From Saccharospirillum sp039982735 (GTDB lineage Bacteria > Pseudomonadota > Gammaproteobacteria > Pseudomonadales > Natronospirillaceae): a DNA stretch of 64,000 nucleotides. The notes beneath the pieces were generated by a model. That model saw only the letters and a list, made by a program, of their open reading frames with translations, ran no database searches and was not told where the DNA came from. Of the stretch, positions 1 through 8,374 are shown piece by piece. The position numbers and the translations under genes were made by a program. The DNA lies in the NCBI RefSeq assembly GCF_039982735.1, contig NZ_JBDWXV010000003.1, positions 186,001 through 250,000 of the forward strand, given 5' to 3'. Within the stretch, counting starts at the first letter, position 1. Each line of letters starts with the position of its first letter.

Positions 1-1
1 T

Positions 2-1561
2 GCCATGCTCGCTGGTCTGCCGCCGTACATTGGTTTGTACGCCTCGGTTATGCCGCTGCTGGTGTATGCCCTGTTTGGCACGTCACGGCAGCTCGCTGTT
101 GGCCCGGTCGCCATGGTAGCCCTGCTGGTTTCAAGCGGGGTGGGCGCCATGGCACCCATCGGTTCCGATGAATACATCGCCATGGCGATTCTGCTGGCGC
201 TGATGGTCGGTGTAATCCAGTTCCTGATGGGGGCGTTCCGGCTTGGCTTTGTCACCAACTTCATGTCGCACCCGGTCATTTCCGGCTTCACCAGTGCTGC
301 GGCGCTGATCATTGGTTTCAGCCAGCTCAAGCATATAGTCGGTCTGCCTCTGCCACGCACCGAGAACATTGCCGAAACCCTGTGGCTGACGGTTACCCAG
401 GTCAATGCCATGGACCCGGTCGCACTGGCCATCGGTGTCGGCGGTATCGTTTTGTTGCTGGGCCTTAAACGCATCAGTTCGTTGTTGCCGGGTGCCATGA
501 TCGCCGTTGTGATCGCCACCCTTGTTGTCTGGGGCTTCAACCTCCATGAAACGGCCGGCGTCAGCATCGTCGGTCAGGTTCCCGCTGGCTTTCCGGAGTT
601 TTCAATCCCGACACTCAGTTGGGCCAGCATCGTCAGCCTGCTGCCCATCGCCCTGACCATCTCGATCGTGGGCTTTATGGAAAGCATTGCCGTAGCCAAG
701 AAGATCGCCACGGAAAAACGTTACGAAATAGACGCCAATAAAGAGCTTGTCGGCCTGGGTCTGGCCAACATTGTCGGCTCGCTGTTCAAAGCCATGCCGG
801 TAACCGGTGGTTTCAGCCGCACCGCGGTAAACAAGAATGCCGGTGCCAACACCGGCCTTGCGGCCATCATTACAGCGGTTCTGATCGGTATTGCCCTGGT
901 GTTCCTGACGCCGCTGTTCTATTACATCCCCAACGCCATCCTGGCGTCTGTGATCATGGTGGCGGTGTTTGGATTGATCGATGTGCACGAGGTAAAACAT
1001 CTTTGGAAGGTAAAACGCGACGATCTGGGCCTGCTGATCTTCACCTTCACCGCCACGCTAGTGCTCGGCGTCAAGTACGGTATCTTCCTGTCGGTGGGTC
1101 TGAGCATGGTCTGGTTCGTGATTAAAACCACTCGGCCCCACTATGCCGTGCTGGGCAAACTGCCAGAGACCGACCAGTACCGCAACGTGAAACGTCACGA
1201 TCAGGCTGAAACCACGCCCGGCGTGCTCGCCTTGCGCTTCGACGCCCAGTTCTACTACGGCAATGTCAGTTTCCTGAAAGACACCGTCAAACGCGAAGAA
1301 GCCCGGATGACCAGCCCGATGAAAGCCCTGGTACTCGACGCCAGCGCCGTCAATCAGCTCGATTCATCGGCCGATACGGCTCTGCATGAACTGCTCAGGG
1401 ATTACCGTCTGCGCAATGTGGATCTGTTCTTCGCCCACGTTAAAGGACCCGTCATGGATGTCATGAAACGCAGTGGTTTTGCCCAGACATTGGGGGAAGA
1501 CCACTTCTTCCTGACGACGGATGCCGCGGTTCAGGCGGCCCGGGCCTATACCATCCAGTGA
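2..1561 (+). CDS. SulP family anion transporter with STAS domain (5' partial)
   Basis: Inner-membrane SulP/SLC26 transporter for sulfate, bicarbonate or another anion; the substrate cannot be read from sequence. The visible reading frame opens inside the first conserved SulP segment (MLAGLPPYIGLYAS), which family members carry some tens of residues from the N terminus, so the true start lies left of the window and the ATG at 5 is probably internal. Many hydrophobic helices follow. The last 120 or so residues form a cytoplasmic STAS domain with the characteristic stretch LDASAVNQLDSSA. The next genes downstream encode a persulfide-dioxygenase-like enzyme and YeeE/YedE proteins, so a role in sulfur-anion traffic is likely but inferred. 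Confidence 0.93.
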   Translation, partial: AMLAGLPPYIGLYASVMPLLVYALFGTSRQLAVGPVAMVALLVSSGVGAMAPIGSDEYIAMAILLALMVGVIQFLMGAFRLGFVTNFMSHPVISGFTSAAALIIGFSQLKHIVGLPLPRTENIAETLWLTVTQVNAMDPVALAIGVGGIVLLLGLKRISSLLPGAMIAVVIATLVVWGFNLHETAGVSIVGQVPAGFPEFSIPTLSWASIVSLLPIALTISIVGFMESIAVAKKIATEKRYEIDANKELVGLGLANIVGSLFKAMPVTGGFSRTAVNKNAGANTGLAAIITAVLIGIALVFLTPLFYYIPNAILASVIMVAVFGLIDVHEVKHLWKVKRDDLGLLIFTFTATLVLGVKYGIFLSVGLSMVWFVIKTTRPHYAVLGKLPETDQYRNVKRHDQAETTPGVLALRFDAQFYYGNVSFLKDTVKREEARMTSPMKALVLDASAVNQLDSSADTALHELLRDYRLRNVDLFFAHVKGPVMDVMKRSGFAQTLGEDHFFLTTDAAVQAARAYTIQ

Positions 1562-1567
1562 GTCAGT

Positions 1568-1599
1568 GGTTGCAACATGCTGAAACGCATGTTGCAACC
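1568..1599. terminator. Perfect 13-bp inverted repeat after the SulP gene
   Basis: GGTTGCAACATGC and its exact complement are separated by TGAAAC, starting 7 bases after the SulP stop. It would form a strong hairpin, but the following bases (CATTAATAC) are not a T-run, so it may act as an attenuator, an RNA-stability element or an operator rather than a classic intrinsic terminator. An AT-rich, promoter-like stretch (about 1603-1630) lies between it and the next gene. Confidence 0.5.
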
Positions 1600-1738
1600 C
1601 ATTAATACAGATTATTCTAATATAACTTGAAAAGCCCGTATCATGGGGGCTTTGAGTTGGCACAGTACTGGCAATACAGATTGCAACACCGGACATACGA
1701 CCTCCGGTTTGCGACTCTCATCAGATTGGAGAACAACC

Positions 1739-2620
1739 ATGAAACACGCGATCAAAACATTCTACGACCCAGCCACGTTTACCCTGACCTATGTGGTCTA
1801 CGATGAAGACAGCCGCGATGCCGTCGTCATTGACCCGGTGCTGGATTACAACCCCATTGGCAGCATTGTCTCGGACGAGTCGTTCCAGCAAGTTGTAGAT
1901 TTCGTCGCCGAAAACGACCTGAAACTGCACTACGTGCTTGAAACCCATGCTCACGCCGACCACCTGAGTTCCAGCCAGCTGTTCCGCGATGAGTACCCGG
2001 GTATCAAAGTGGCGATCAGCGAGCGCATCACCGGCGTGCAGACGGTCTTCAAGTCAGTCTACAACCTTGAAGAATCCTTCGTTACCGACGGCAACCAGTT
2101 CGACACGCTGATTACCGACTTCGACATACTCGAAGCCGGAACGCTGCGCATCAAGGCGCTGCCAACCCCGGGACATACACCCGCCTGTTTGTCGTTCCTG
2201 ATCGGCGATGCTGTATTTACCGGCGACGCCCTGTTCATGCCCGATTACGGGACCGGACGCTGTGACTTTCCCGCAGGTGATGCACGCACACTGTACCGCT
2301 GTGTAACCGACAACCTATATAGCTTGCCGGATGAGACTCGCGTCTTTGTCGGTCACGACTATCAGCCGGGTGGCCGTGACGTTGCCTGGGAAAGCACGAT
2401 CGGTGACGAAAAAGCCAACAATATCCAGTTGAAAGCGGACACCACCGAAGACGATTTCGTCACTTTCCGTGAGCAGAGAGACTCCGGACTGGCTGCGCCG
2501 AAGCTGATCTACCAGAGCATTCTGGTGAACATCGACGCGGGCCACCTGCCCAAAATGGAAAGCAACAATCAGCGGTACCTGAAAATACCGCTCAACCTGA
2601 AAATGCAGCGCGCTGTCTGA
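1739..2620 (+). CDS. MBL-fold persulfide dioxygenase-like hydrolase (ETHE1/Blh type)
   Basis: Predicted non-heme iron sulfur dioxygenase that oxidises glutathione persulfide to sulfite in sulfide detoxification. Metallo-beta-lactamase fold: THAHADH at residues 69-75, H146 in PTPGHTPAC, D163 in TGDALF and H206 in GHDYQ. The last His and the conserved facial-triad residues fit the ETHE1/Blh family rather than glyoxalase II. The frame is open from 1643, but the ATG at 1739 has a GGAG-containing leader and matches the usual family N terminus (MKHAIKTFYD), giving 293 aa. It lies between a SulP transporter and YeeE/YedE genes, as in BigR/SqrR-type sulfide-responsive loci. No ArsR-type regulator or sulfide:quinone reductase is seen inside the window. 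Confidence 0.88.
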   Translation: MKHAIKTFYDPATFTLTYVVYDEDSRDAVVIDPVLDYNPIGSIVSDESFQQVVDFVAENDLKLHYVLETHAHADHLSSSQLFRDEYPGIKVAISERITGVQTVFKSVYNLEESFVTDGNQFDTLITDFDILEAGTLRIKALPTPGHTPACLSFLIGDAVFTGDALFMPDYGTGRCDFPAGDARTLYRCVTDNLYSLPDETRVFVGHDYQPGGRDVAWESTIGDEKANNIQLKADTTEDDFVTFREQRDSGLAAPKLIYQSILVNIDAGHLPKMESNNQRYLKIPLNLKMQRAV

Positions 2621-2716
2621 AAAAGTGGGCAACCCGGTGGCCTAAGCCCTTGCAAAGGCCACCGGGCTCCCTAATTAAGGCACCCATACATTAGCTAACA
2701 CTTATTCGAGGTTATG

Positions 2717-3160
2717 ATGGAAATCATCAATTTCACACCCTTGTCAGCAACACTCGGCGGCGCCCTGATTGGCCTGTCGGCGGCTTTTCTGCTGCTGGTT
2801 AAAGGCCGCGTGGCCGGTATATCCGGTATTTTCGGCGGCATCGTCTACCCGGAAAAAGGCGACGTCAGCTGGCGCATCCTGTTCATCGCCGGCTTGATCA
2901 TCGGTGGTTTCATCTACCAGTGGCTGGGTGCCGGCGTCGGTGTAGACCACATTGAAGCCGTGGTCGGTACGCCCTGGCTGATCGCCGCTGGCCTGCTGGT
3001 CGGCGTTGGTACCACCATCGGCACCGGCTGCACCAGTGGTCATGGCATCTGCGGCCTGGCCCGTCGCAGCCCGCGCTCACTGGTCGCTACGGTGACCTTT
3101 ATGGCTACCGCCTTTGTGACGGTCTACATCGTCCGCCACCTGTTTACCGGAGGAGTCTGA
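2717..3160 (+). CDS. YeeE/YedE family sulfur-compound transporter, first half
   Basis: Small inner-membrane protein (147 aa) of the YeeE/YedE family, whose best-known member imports thiosulfate. About four hydrophobic helices are visible, and the conserved Cys-containing loop GTGCTSGHGICGLAR lies near residues 100-115. Two in-frame ATGs occur at 2714 and 2717; the second has better spacing from GAGG at 2708-2711. It is followed after 2 bases by a second half-size member, the arrangement known as the PmpA/PmpB pair next to sulfide-oxidation genes. Family assignment is firm; the actual sulfur substrate is inferred. Confidence 0.87.
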   Translation: MEIINFTPLSATLGGALIGLSAAFLLLVKGRVAGISGIFGGIVYPEKGDVSWRILFIAGLIIGGFIYQWLGAGVGVDHIEAVVGTPWLIAAGLLVGVGTTIGTGCTSGHGICGLARRSPRSLVATVTFMATAFVTVYIVRHLFTGGV

Positions 3161-3162
3161 TC

Positions 3163-3636
3163 ATGAGTAACGCAAAAAGCCTGTCGGCCGCCCTGTTTGC
3201 CGGCATCCTGTTCGGTTTTGGCCTGTCTGTCGCACAAATGATCGACCCGGCCAAGGTGGTAAACTTCCTGGATATTTTCGGCACCTGGGATCCCTCCCTG
3301 GCCTTTGTCATGGGTGGCGGCCTACTGGTGAATGCCATCGCGACGCCGCTGATTCTCAAGCGCGGCAGACCGATTCTGGCCGAATTCTTCCGGGTACCCG
3401 CGAAGAGCCAGGTAGACCGGCGCATCGTGATAGGTGGCGTGCTGTTCGGCGCAGGCTGGGGCCTGGCCGGCTACTGCCCGGGGCCGATGATCACTTCACT
3501 CAGCTTTGTGGATGGCAGCATTCTGACCATCTTCGTCGCCTACGTCGTCGGCACACTGGGCGCCAAATTTGGCCTGGCCAAATACGAAGACTATAAGCAC
3601 CAGAAGCATCAGGCGAACGAGGCCTGCGTTGGCTAA
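3163..3636 (+). CDS. YeeE/YedE-like (DUF6691-type) membrane protein, second half
   Basis: 157-aa membrane protein with four or so hydrophobic segments and the family Cys loop GLAGYCPGPMITSL. It starts at ATG 3163 after a strong GGAGGAG site and follows the preceding YeeE gene by 2 bases, so the two are almost certainly co-transcribed and form one transporter. The C terminus is hydrophilic and Lys/His-rich (YKHQKHQ). An intrinsic terminator at 3662-3686 closes the transcription unit. Confidence 0.86.
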   Translation: MSNAKSLSAALFAGILFGFGLSVAQMIDPAKVVNFLDIFGTWDPSLAFVMGGGLLVNAIATPLILKRGRPILAEFFRVPAKSQVDRRIVIGGVLFGAGWGLAGYCPGPMITSLSFVDGSILTIFVAYVVGTLGAKFGLAKYEDYKHQKHQANEACVG

Positions 3637-3661
3637 GGGTTCTGCTTAAGGCGATACGCTC

Positions 3662-3686
3662 AAACCCGGCTTCGGCCGGGTTTTTT
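3662..3686 (+). terminator. Intrinsic terminator of the sulfur operon
   Basis: AAACCCGGC and GCCGGGTTT pair around a TTCG tetraloop and run into six T residues. It sits 25 bases after the stop of the second YeeE/YedE gene and before the next + strand gene. Confidence 0.9.
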
Positions 3687-3842
3687 GCATCACCCATCAT
3701 ATTTCAACTCCAAATGCCCGTATATGATCATTGCCGCTTGAATTGGCGCTGATAAAGCGAGAAGCTGGCCGCACTGTGTTTGAACCGCAGGGAACCCGAT
3801 CAGCTACACTGACGATGACCGAAACAGGCAGACCCACACCCT

Positions 3843-4874
3843 ATGACCCGAAGAGCTTCACCGAACCCATTCGATGCACCCCTCACCCGTGCGCTGATTA
3901 CCGTTGCTGCCGTAATCGTCATCATAGCCGGCATGCGCATCGCACAACCCATACTGGTACCCTTCCTGCTTGCGCTGTTTCTGGCTGTTCTTACCACCCC
4001 CGCCGTGCGCTGGCTGGTGCACTACCGGGTACCTACCCCACTTGCCATAGGGGCGGTGGTGCTTTTGGTATTTATCGTGCTCTACGGCATCAGCAGCCTC
4101 GTCATCTCGTCCACTGAAGAGTTTTTCACACGCATGCCGGAATACGAAGAGAAGCTCGAGGGCTGGCTGCAACTGCTGCGAGAGCGGCTCCCCTGGCTAT
4201 CGGGTGATCTGCGTACCAGCCTGCAAAGCATCGCGCCGGATTCGGACAATCTGCTGGGGGTTGTCAGCGCCCTGTTTTCAGGCCTGGGCGGTATCCTGCT
4301 GGCCCTGGTGTTGACGGTGTTTATCCTGATTTTCATGCTCGACGAAGCCCAGGGAGCCCACGCCAAATTGAACCGGGCGCTGGGCGATGATCGTTCTGCC
4401 GAATATGCCCGTCGCTTCACGTCTATGGTACAACGCTATCTGGTGATCAAATCGTTCATCAGCGTCATCACCGGTTTGCTGGTTTGGGGGTTTCTCAAAC
4501 TTCTCCAGGTCGATTACCCCATTCTTTGGGGTACCCTGGCCTTTGTCATGAACTTCATCCCCAACATCGGCTCTCTCATCGCGGCCATTCCCGCGGTTTT
4601 TCTGGCCACCGTGCAACAGGGCTTTAGTGGGTTCGCCATCAGTTTGATTGGCTTTGGCGTCATTAACGCCCTCATCGGGAATCTTCTTGAACCGCGCATG
4701 ATGGGCCGGTCGCTGGATCTGTCGACCCTGGTGGTGTTTTTGTCGCTGATTTTCTGGGGCTGGGTACTGGGGCCGGTCGGCACCCTGCTGGCTGTTCCGT
4801 TAACGGTGGTGGTGAAGATCGGCCTGGAGGTTTACCCGAAAAGCCGATGGCTTGCGATATTACTGAGCCAGTAG
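3843..4874 (+). CDS. AI-2E family transporter (PerM/TqsA-like)
   Basis: 343-aa polytopic inner-membrane protein of the AI-2 exporter superfamily (PF01594). N-terminal helices (VIVIIAGMRIAQPILVPFLL) are followed by a soluble insertion around residues 85-140 and then the conserved C-terminal block with the NFIPNIGSLIAAIPAVF motif near residue 235 and the GNLLEPRMMG segment near residue 280. Substrate is unknown; members have been linked to AI-2 export, Na+/H+ antiport and general permease roles. The ATG at 3843 lacks an obvious Shine-Dalgarno site. It is isolated from its neighbours: a terminator lies upstream and efpL converges on it. Confidence 0.88.
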   Translation: MTRRASPNPFDAPLTRALITVAAVIVIIAGMRIAQPILVPFLLALFLAVLTTPAVRWLVHYRVPTPLAIGAVVLLVFIVLYGISSLVISSTEEFFTRMPEYEEKLEGWLQLLRERLPWLSGDLRTSLQSIAPDSDNLLGVVSALFSGLGGILLALVLTVFILIFMLDEAQGAHAKLNRALGDDRSAEYARRFTSMVQRYLVIKSFISVITGLLVWGFLKLLQVDYPILWGTLAFVMNFIPNIGSLIAAIPAVFLATVQQGFSGFAISLIGFGVINALIGNLLEPRMMGRSLDLSTLVVFLSLIFWGWVLGPVGTLLAVPLTVVVKIGLEVYPKSRWLAILLSQ

Positions 4875-4887
4875 TCAAACAATCACA

Positions 4888-4916
4888 ACAACCGGCACCA
4901 GGACGGCACCGGTTGT
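4888..4916. terminator. Inverted repeat between convergent genes
   Basis: ACAACCGG pairs with CCGGTTGT across a 13-base loop in the 52-bp gap between the AI-2E transporter and efpL, which converge here. There is no T-run on either side, so a terminator role is only probable. Confidence 0.4.
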
Positions 4917-4926
4917 GAACTCACTA

Positions 4927-5493
4927 TCAAGCCCGGGACATAAACTTCTTCGATTCGGTATTCACCTTAATCCGCTCACCCTGCTCAATGTATTCGGGCA
5001 CCTGAACGGTTATGCCCCCTTCCAGCAAGGCCGGCTTGGTGCGCGCAGAAGCGGACGCCCCCTTGATGCCGGGTGCCGTTTCAACAATCTGCTTGATCAG
5101 CGACTGCGGCAACTCAATGGCAACCAGCACTTCATTGACCACCAGCCCTGTCAGCCCTTCCATGCCATCGTGCAACCAGGCCAACTGATCACCCAGGTCG
5201 TCGGTCGACAGCATATGCTGGGCATAGTCTTCGACGTCCATAAAAGTATGCATGTCACCTTCGGAAAACAAATACTGCATGGAGCAGGTAGCGGCGTCCG
5301 CCAGGGTCAGAAAGTCATCCCCTTTAAAGGCTTCTTCACGCTTACGCTTACTGACCAGCTCATTCATGGTCATCTTATACAAGGTCGCCGCGCCCCGGGC
5401 ACTGGGACTATGCACATCAACTTTGCTGATCTTGTACTGGTTACCGTCCAATTCAATAACGTGGCCGGGTTTAATCTCGGGAGCTTTCGGCAT
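4927..5493 (-). CDS. efpL: Elongation factor P-like protein EfpL (YeiP)
   Basis: 188-aa EF-P paralogue that binds stalled ribosomes near the E site and relieves polyproline and related stalls. Three beta-barrel domains are recognisable. The loop that reaches the peptidyl-transferase centre reads SPSARGAATLYK with Arg33 at its tip, the EfpL signature, instead of the modifiable lysine of canonical EF-P. The conserved block EIVETAPGIKGASAS-type (here VETAPGIKGASASARTKPA) and the C-terminal VQVPEYI segment are intact. It stands alone, with two large palindromic repeats in the 550 bp upstream of its start. Confidence 0.94.
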   Translation of the reverse strand: MPKAPEIKPGHVIELDGNQYKISKVDVHSPSARGAATLYKMTMNELVSKRKREEAFKGDDFLTLADAATCSMQYLFSEGDMHTFMDVEDYAQHMLSTDDLGDQLAWLHDGMEGLTGLVVNEVLVAIELPQSLIKQIVETAPGIKGASASARTKPALLEGGITVQVPEYIEQGERIKVNTESKKFMSRA

Positions 5494-5586
5494 GATGGTC
5501 TCAACAGGGAAGTGGAAAAGGCCTAAAAACCCGGCAATTCTAGCACTCAGGTTTGTTGTGGCGACAGTGGGTTCTGTGGCATGAGT

Positions 5587-5797
5587 ACTGAGTTAGACGT
5601 TCGCGGGCGAAATGGGCTGGGAGGTAGTTTGCAGTTCAGTGCCAATCGGGCCACCGGGTACGCTTACTGGAGGCACGCCGTGAACCCATCCATGGGGGCT
5701 CGGAGACCGCATCCATGCGGTCTAACGGCCCCCAGTAAGCGCACCCGGTGTCCCTATGCATCCATCCGGCTTAATTGCAGCGAACTTCTAACTCAGT
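5587..5797. repeat. Large intergenic palindromic repeat, copy R1
   Basis: Composite inverted repeat. Outer arms 5587-5604 and 5780-5797 match at 17 of 18 positions. Inner arms 5652-5670 and 5732-5750 match at 18 of 19. Between the inner arms lies a core containing AACCCATCCATGGGGGCT followed by the hairpin AGACCGCATCCATGCGGTCT. The same core recurs in four other intergenic places in the window. No credible gene lies here; open frames through it are by-products of GC-rich palindromic sequence. Confidence 0.88.
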
Positions 5798-5876
5798 AAA
5801 CCTGTGGTTAATCTCAGAAAGTAACCCGCTGGCTCGGATTAGTTGCAAATCAATGGGTTATTCAACCCGTAGCTTT

Positions 5877-6003
5877 GTGCTGGCTGCCGGGTTGGCCTCT
5901 CCGGGGTAGTCTGAGGCATGGATGCCGAAGCCTAGGCCCCATGGACGGGTTGAGTGGGCGGCATCCCGCCCGACCCCGGAGAGGCCTACCCGGTGGCCAG
6001 CAC
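5877..6003. repeat. Large intergenic palindromic repeat, copy R2 (opposite orientation)
   Basis: Arms 5877-5906 and 5974-6003 match at 27 of 30 positions. The core, read on the minus strand, is AACCCGTCCATGGGGCCT followed by a short hairpin around CATGCC; a second hairpin GGGCGG/CCGCCC sits beside it at about 5957-5972. R1 and R2 lie 80 bp apart in opposite core orientation and together fill most of the 552-bp gap between efpL and glcB. Confidence 0.87.
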
Positions 6004-6045
6004 GAACTCAAGGCAATAAAGCTAACCGTGCCCTCAAAAGCGCCG

Positions 6046-8226
6046 TCAGGCGCGGTGTGCTTCCTTGGCCTTGATTCTGTACGCATGCAATAAAGGCTCG
6101 GTGTAGCCATTGGGTTGCTGTTTGCCTTCGAGCACCAGCGCCAGGGCAGCCTGGAAGGCGATGTTGTTGTCCGGGTCTTTGGCCATGGGTGTGTAACTTG
6201 GGTCGTGGGCGTTTTGTTTGTCGACCACGGCCGCCATTCGCTTCATGGTTTCGATGACCTGGGCTTCGGTACAGATACCGTGGTGCAGCCAGTTGGCCAT
6301 GTGCTGGCTGGAGATGCGCAGGGTGGCGCGGTCTTCCATCAGGCCAACGTTGTTGATGTCGGGGACTTTTGAACAGCCGACGCCGTGGTCGATCCAGCGG
6401 ACGACGTAGCCGAGAATGCCCTGGGCGTTATTGTCGAGTTCTGCCTGAATGGCTTCTGCGGTCAGTGAACCCGGGTCAGCCAGCAATGGAATTTGCAGAA
6501 TGGCATCCAGTGAGGCCGGTTCGCGTTGACGCAGGGTTTCCTGACGCTCGGCCACGCTGATGCGGTGGTAGTGCACTGAATGCAGGGTGGCGCCGTTGGG
6601 GGACGGTACCCAGGCCGTGTTGGCACCGACCATGGGGTGGCCCTGTTTTTGTTCGAGCATGGCGGCCATTTCGTCCGGCATGGCCCACATGCCCTTGCCG
6701 ATCTGGGCTTTGCCTGGCAAGCCTGCCGCGAGGCCGGCATCAACGTTGTTGTCTTCGTAGGCGCTGATCCAGGCTTGCTGTTTCATCTGGGCCTTGGGAA
6801 TCATTGGGCCAGCCAGCATGCTGGTGTGGATCTCATCGCCGGTGCGGTCGAGAAAGCCCGTGTTGATAAAAACGGTGCGGTCACTGGCGGCTTGAATGCA
6901 GGCCGCCAGGTTAACTGTTGTGCGACGCTCTTCGTCCATGATGCCTATTTTCAGGGTCTTGGCTGGCAGATCGAGCGCCTGCTCAATGCGGGCGAACAAG
7001 TCGACTGCAAAGGTCACTTCTTCCGGGCCGTGCATCTTGGGCTTAACGATGTAAACGCTGCCGGTGCGACTATTGCGCCGCTCGGTGTTGTTCAGCACAT
7101 CGTGTTTGGCCGCCAGCGCCGTGACCATGCCATCGAGAATGCCCTCCGGCACTTCTCGACCGTCGCGATCTAGCACCGCGTTGATGCTCATAAGGTGGCC
7201 GACGTTGCGCACGAACATCAGGCTGCGGCCATGCAATACCAGCGGGCGGCCGTTCAGGCCCTGATAGGCCCGGTCGCTGTTCAGCGAGCGGGTAATGGTG
7301 TGCCCGCCTTTTTCAAACGACTCGCTGAGCGTGCCTTTCATCAGGCCCGTCCAGTTGCGGTAAACCTCGGTTTTATCTTCGGCATCGACGGCTGCAACCG
7401 AATCTTCGCAATCCATAATGGTGGTCAGAGCGGCCTCGACCAGCAGGTCTTTGACACCGGCTGCATCGGTTTTGCCAACCGGGCTGGTCGCATCGATCTG
7501 GATTTCGATGTGCAGTCCATTGTTTTTCAGCAGAATGGCCGTGGGTGTGGCTTCATCGCCCTGGTACCCCAGGCATTTGGCGGGGTTAGCCAGGCCGGTT
7601 CGCGTACCATCGCTCAGTTCGACCGACAGAGTGCCGTGTTCAATCCGGTAGGCCACCGCGTCAGCATGAGAGCCTTTGGCCAGTGGCGTGGCCTGGTCGA
7701 GGTGCGCCCGGGCAAAGGCAATAACCTTTGCACCACGTACCGGGTTATAGCCCGGGCCTTTTTCGGCTCCGCCGTCTTCTGAAATGGCATCGGTGCCATA
7801 GAGGGCATCGTACAGGCTGCCCCAGCGGGCATTGGCAGCGTTCAGTGCAAACCGGGCGTTCTTGACCGGTACCACCAACTGCGGACCCGCTTGTTCGGCG
7901 ATTTCGGTATCAACATTGGCAGTGGTGATGGGCCTGACGTCGACCGGGGGCAGCAAGTAGCCGATGTCCTGCAAAAAGGCTTTGTAGTCATCCGCGTCGT
8001 GCGGTTCGACGGAGCGCTCGGCATGGTACTGATCGATTTTCGCCTGCAAGGTATCGCGCTGGCGCAACAGCGCCTCGTTGCGCGGCCCGAATTCATCCAG
8101 TATGGCCTCAAACTGACCCCAGAAATGAGCGGGCTCAACCCCGGTGCCCGGGGCGATCTCCTGGTCGATCAGGTTATAGAGTTCGGTCGCGATCTGAAGA
8201 CCGCCGTGTTGAATTCGATCTGTCAT
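6046..8226 (-). CDS. glcB: Malate synthase G
   Basis: Condenses glyoxylate with acetyl-CoA to malate, the second step of the glyoxylate shunt, in the cytoplasm. At 726 aa it has the length of the G isoform, which carries an extra inserted domain compared with the A form. Characteristic segments include KPKMHGPEEV in the TIM-barrel core and MEDRATLRISSQHMANWLHH near the C terminus, which holds the catalytic Asp. The neighbouring LysR gene and aceA (isocitrate lyase) make this a compact glyoxylate locus. A 15-bp palindrome 85 bp upstream of the start matches one in the lysR-aceA divergent region. Confidence 0.97.
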   Translation of the reverse strand: MTDRIQHGGLQIATELYNLIDQEIAPGTGVEPAHFWGQFEAILDEFGPRNEALLRQRDTLQAKIDQYHAERSVEPHDADDYKAFLQDIGYLLPPVDVRPITTANVDTEIAEQAGPQLVVPVKNARFALNAANARWGSLYDALYGTDAISEDGGAEKGPGYNPVRGAKVIAFARAHLDQATPLAKGSHADAVAYRIEHGTLSVELSDGTRTGLANPAKCLGYQGDEATPTAILLKNNGLHIEIQIDATSPVGKTDAAGVKDLLVEAALTTIMDCEDSVAAVDAEDKTEVYRNWTGLMKGTLSESFEKGGHTITRSLNSDRAYQGLNGRPLVLHGRSLMFVRNVGHLMSINAVLDRDGREVPEGILDGMVTALAAKHDVLNNTERRNSRTGSVYIVKPKMHGPEEVTFAVDLFARIEQALDLPAKTLKIGIMDEERRTTVNLAACIQAASDRTVFINTGFLDRTGDEIHTSMLAGPMIPKAQMKQQAWISAYEDNNVDAGLAAGLPGKAQIGKGMWAMPDEMAAMLEQKQGHPMVGANTAWVPSPNGATLHSVHYHRISVAERQETLRQREPASLDAILQIPLLADPGSLTAEAIQAELDNNAQGILGYVVRWIDHGVGCSKVPDINNVGLMEDRATLRISSQHMANWLHHGICTEAQVIETMKRMAAVVDKQNAHDPSYTPMAKDPDNNIAFQAALALVLEGKQQPNGYTEPLLHAYRIKAKEAHRA

Positions 8227-8310
8227 GAGTCTGGCCTTTCGCTGTTTGCTTTTTATTCGAGTCTAGGGAGCCCAGCCGGATACGACTAATTTATAAACCT
8301 TATAGTCACC

Positions 8311-8325
8311 ATTCACAGCATGAAT
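8311..8325. promoter_or_regulatory. Putative LysR-type operator upstream of glcB
   Basis: ATTCACAGCATGAAT: 5-bp inverted arms ATTCA/TGAAT separated by 5 bases, the T-N11-A format of LysR-type sites. Read on the minus strand it is ATTCATGCTGTGAAT, identical at 14 of 15 bases to the site at 9399-9413. It lies 85 bp upstream of the glcB start. A TATAA-like stretch follows on the glcB sense strand in both places, but the transcription start is not known. Confidence 0.65.
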
Positions 8326-8374
8326 GGCTTTTTGATCAACGAACGTTTTAGCGACCCCGCCATTCAACATGCCA

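Noticed and set aside
1568..1630. BigR/SqrR operator upstream of the persulfide-dioxygenase gene
   Set aside because: I looked for an ATTC-N8-GAAT type site in the AT-rich leader but did not find a convincing match; only an AT-rich promoter-like stretch and the 13-bp palindrome were seen.
1643..1738. Longer N terminus of the persulfide-dioxygenase-like protein
   Set aside because: The upstream frame has no family match and no ribosome-binding site; ATG 1739 does.
3731..4117. 128-aa + strand frame overlapping the AI-2E transporter start
   Set aside because: It overlaps the AI-2E transporter in another frame for most of its length and has no family features; composition is that of a shadow.
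4915..5526. Long + strand frame antisense to efpL
   Set aside because: The EfpL protein on the minus strand has clear family motifs; the + strand frame is its mirror image.
5581..6110. Short + and - strand frames across the R1 and R2 palindromes
   Set aside because: They read through GC-rich inverted repeats, and similar frames appear on both strands, as expected from palindromic DNA rather than coding sequence.
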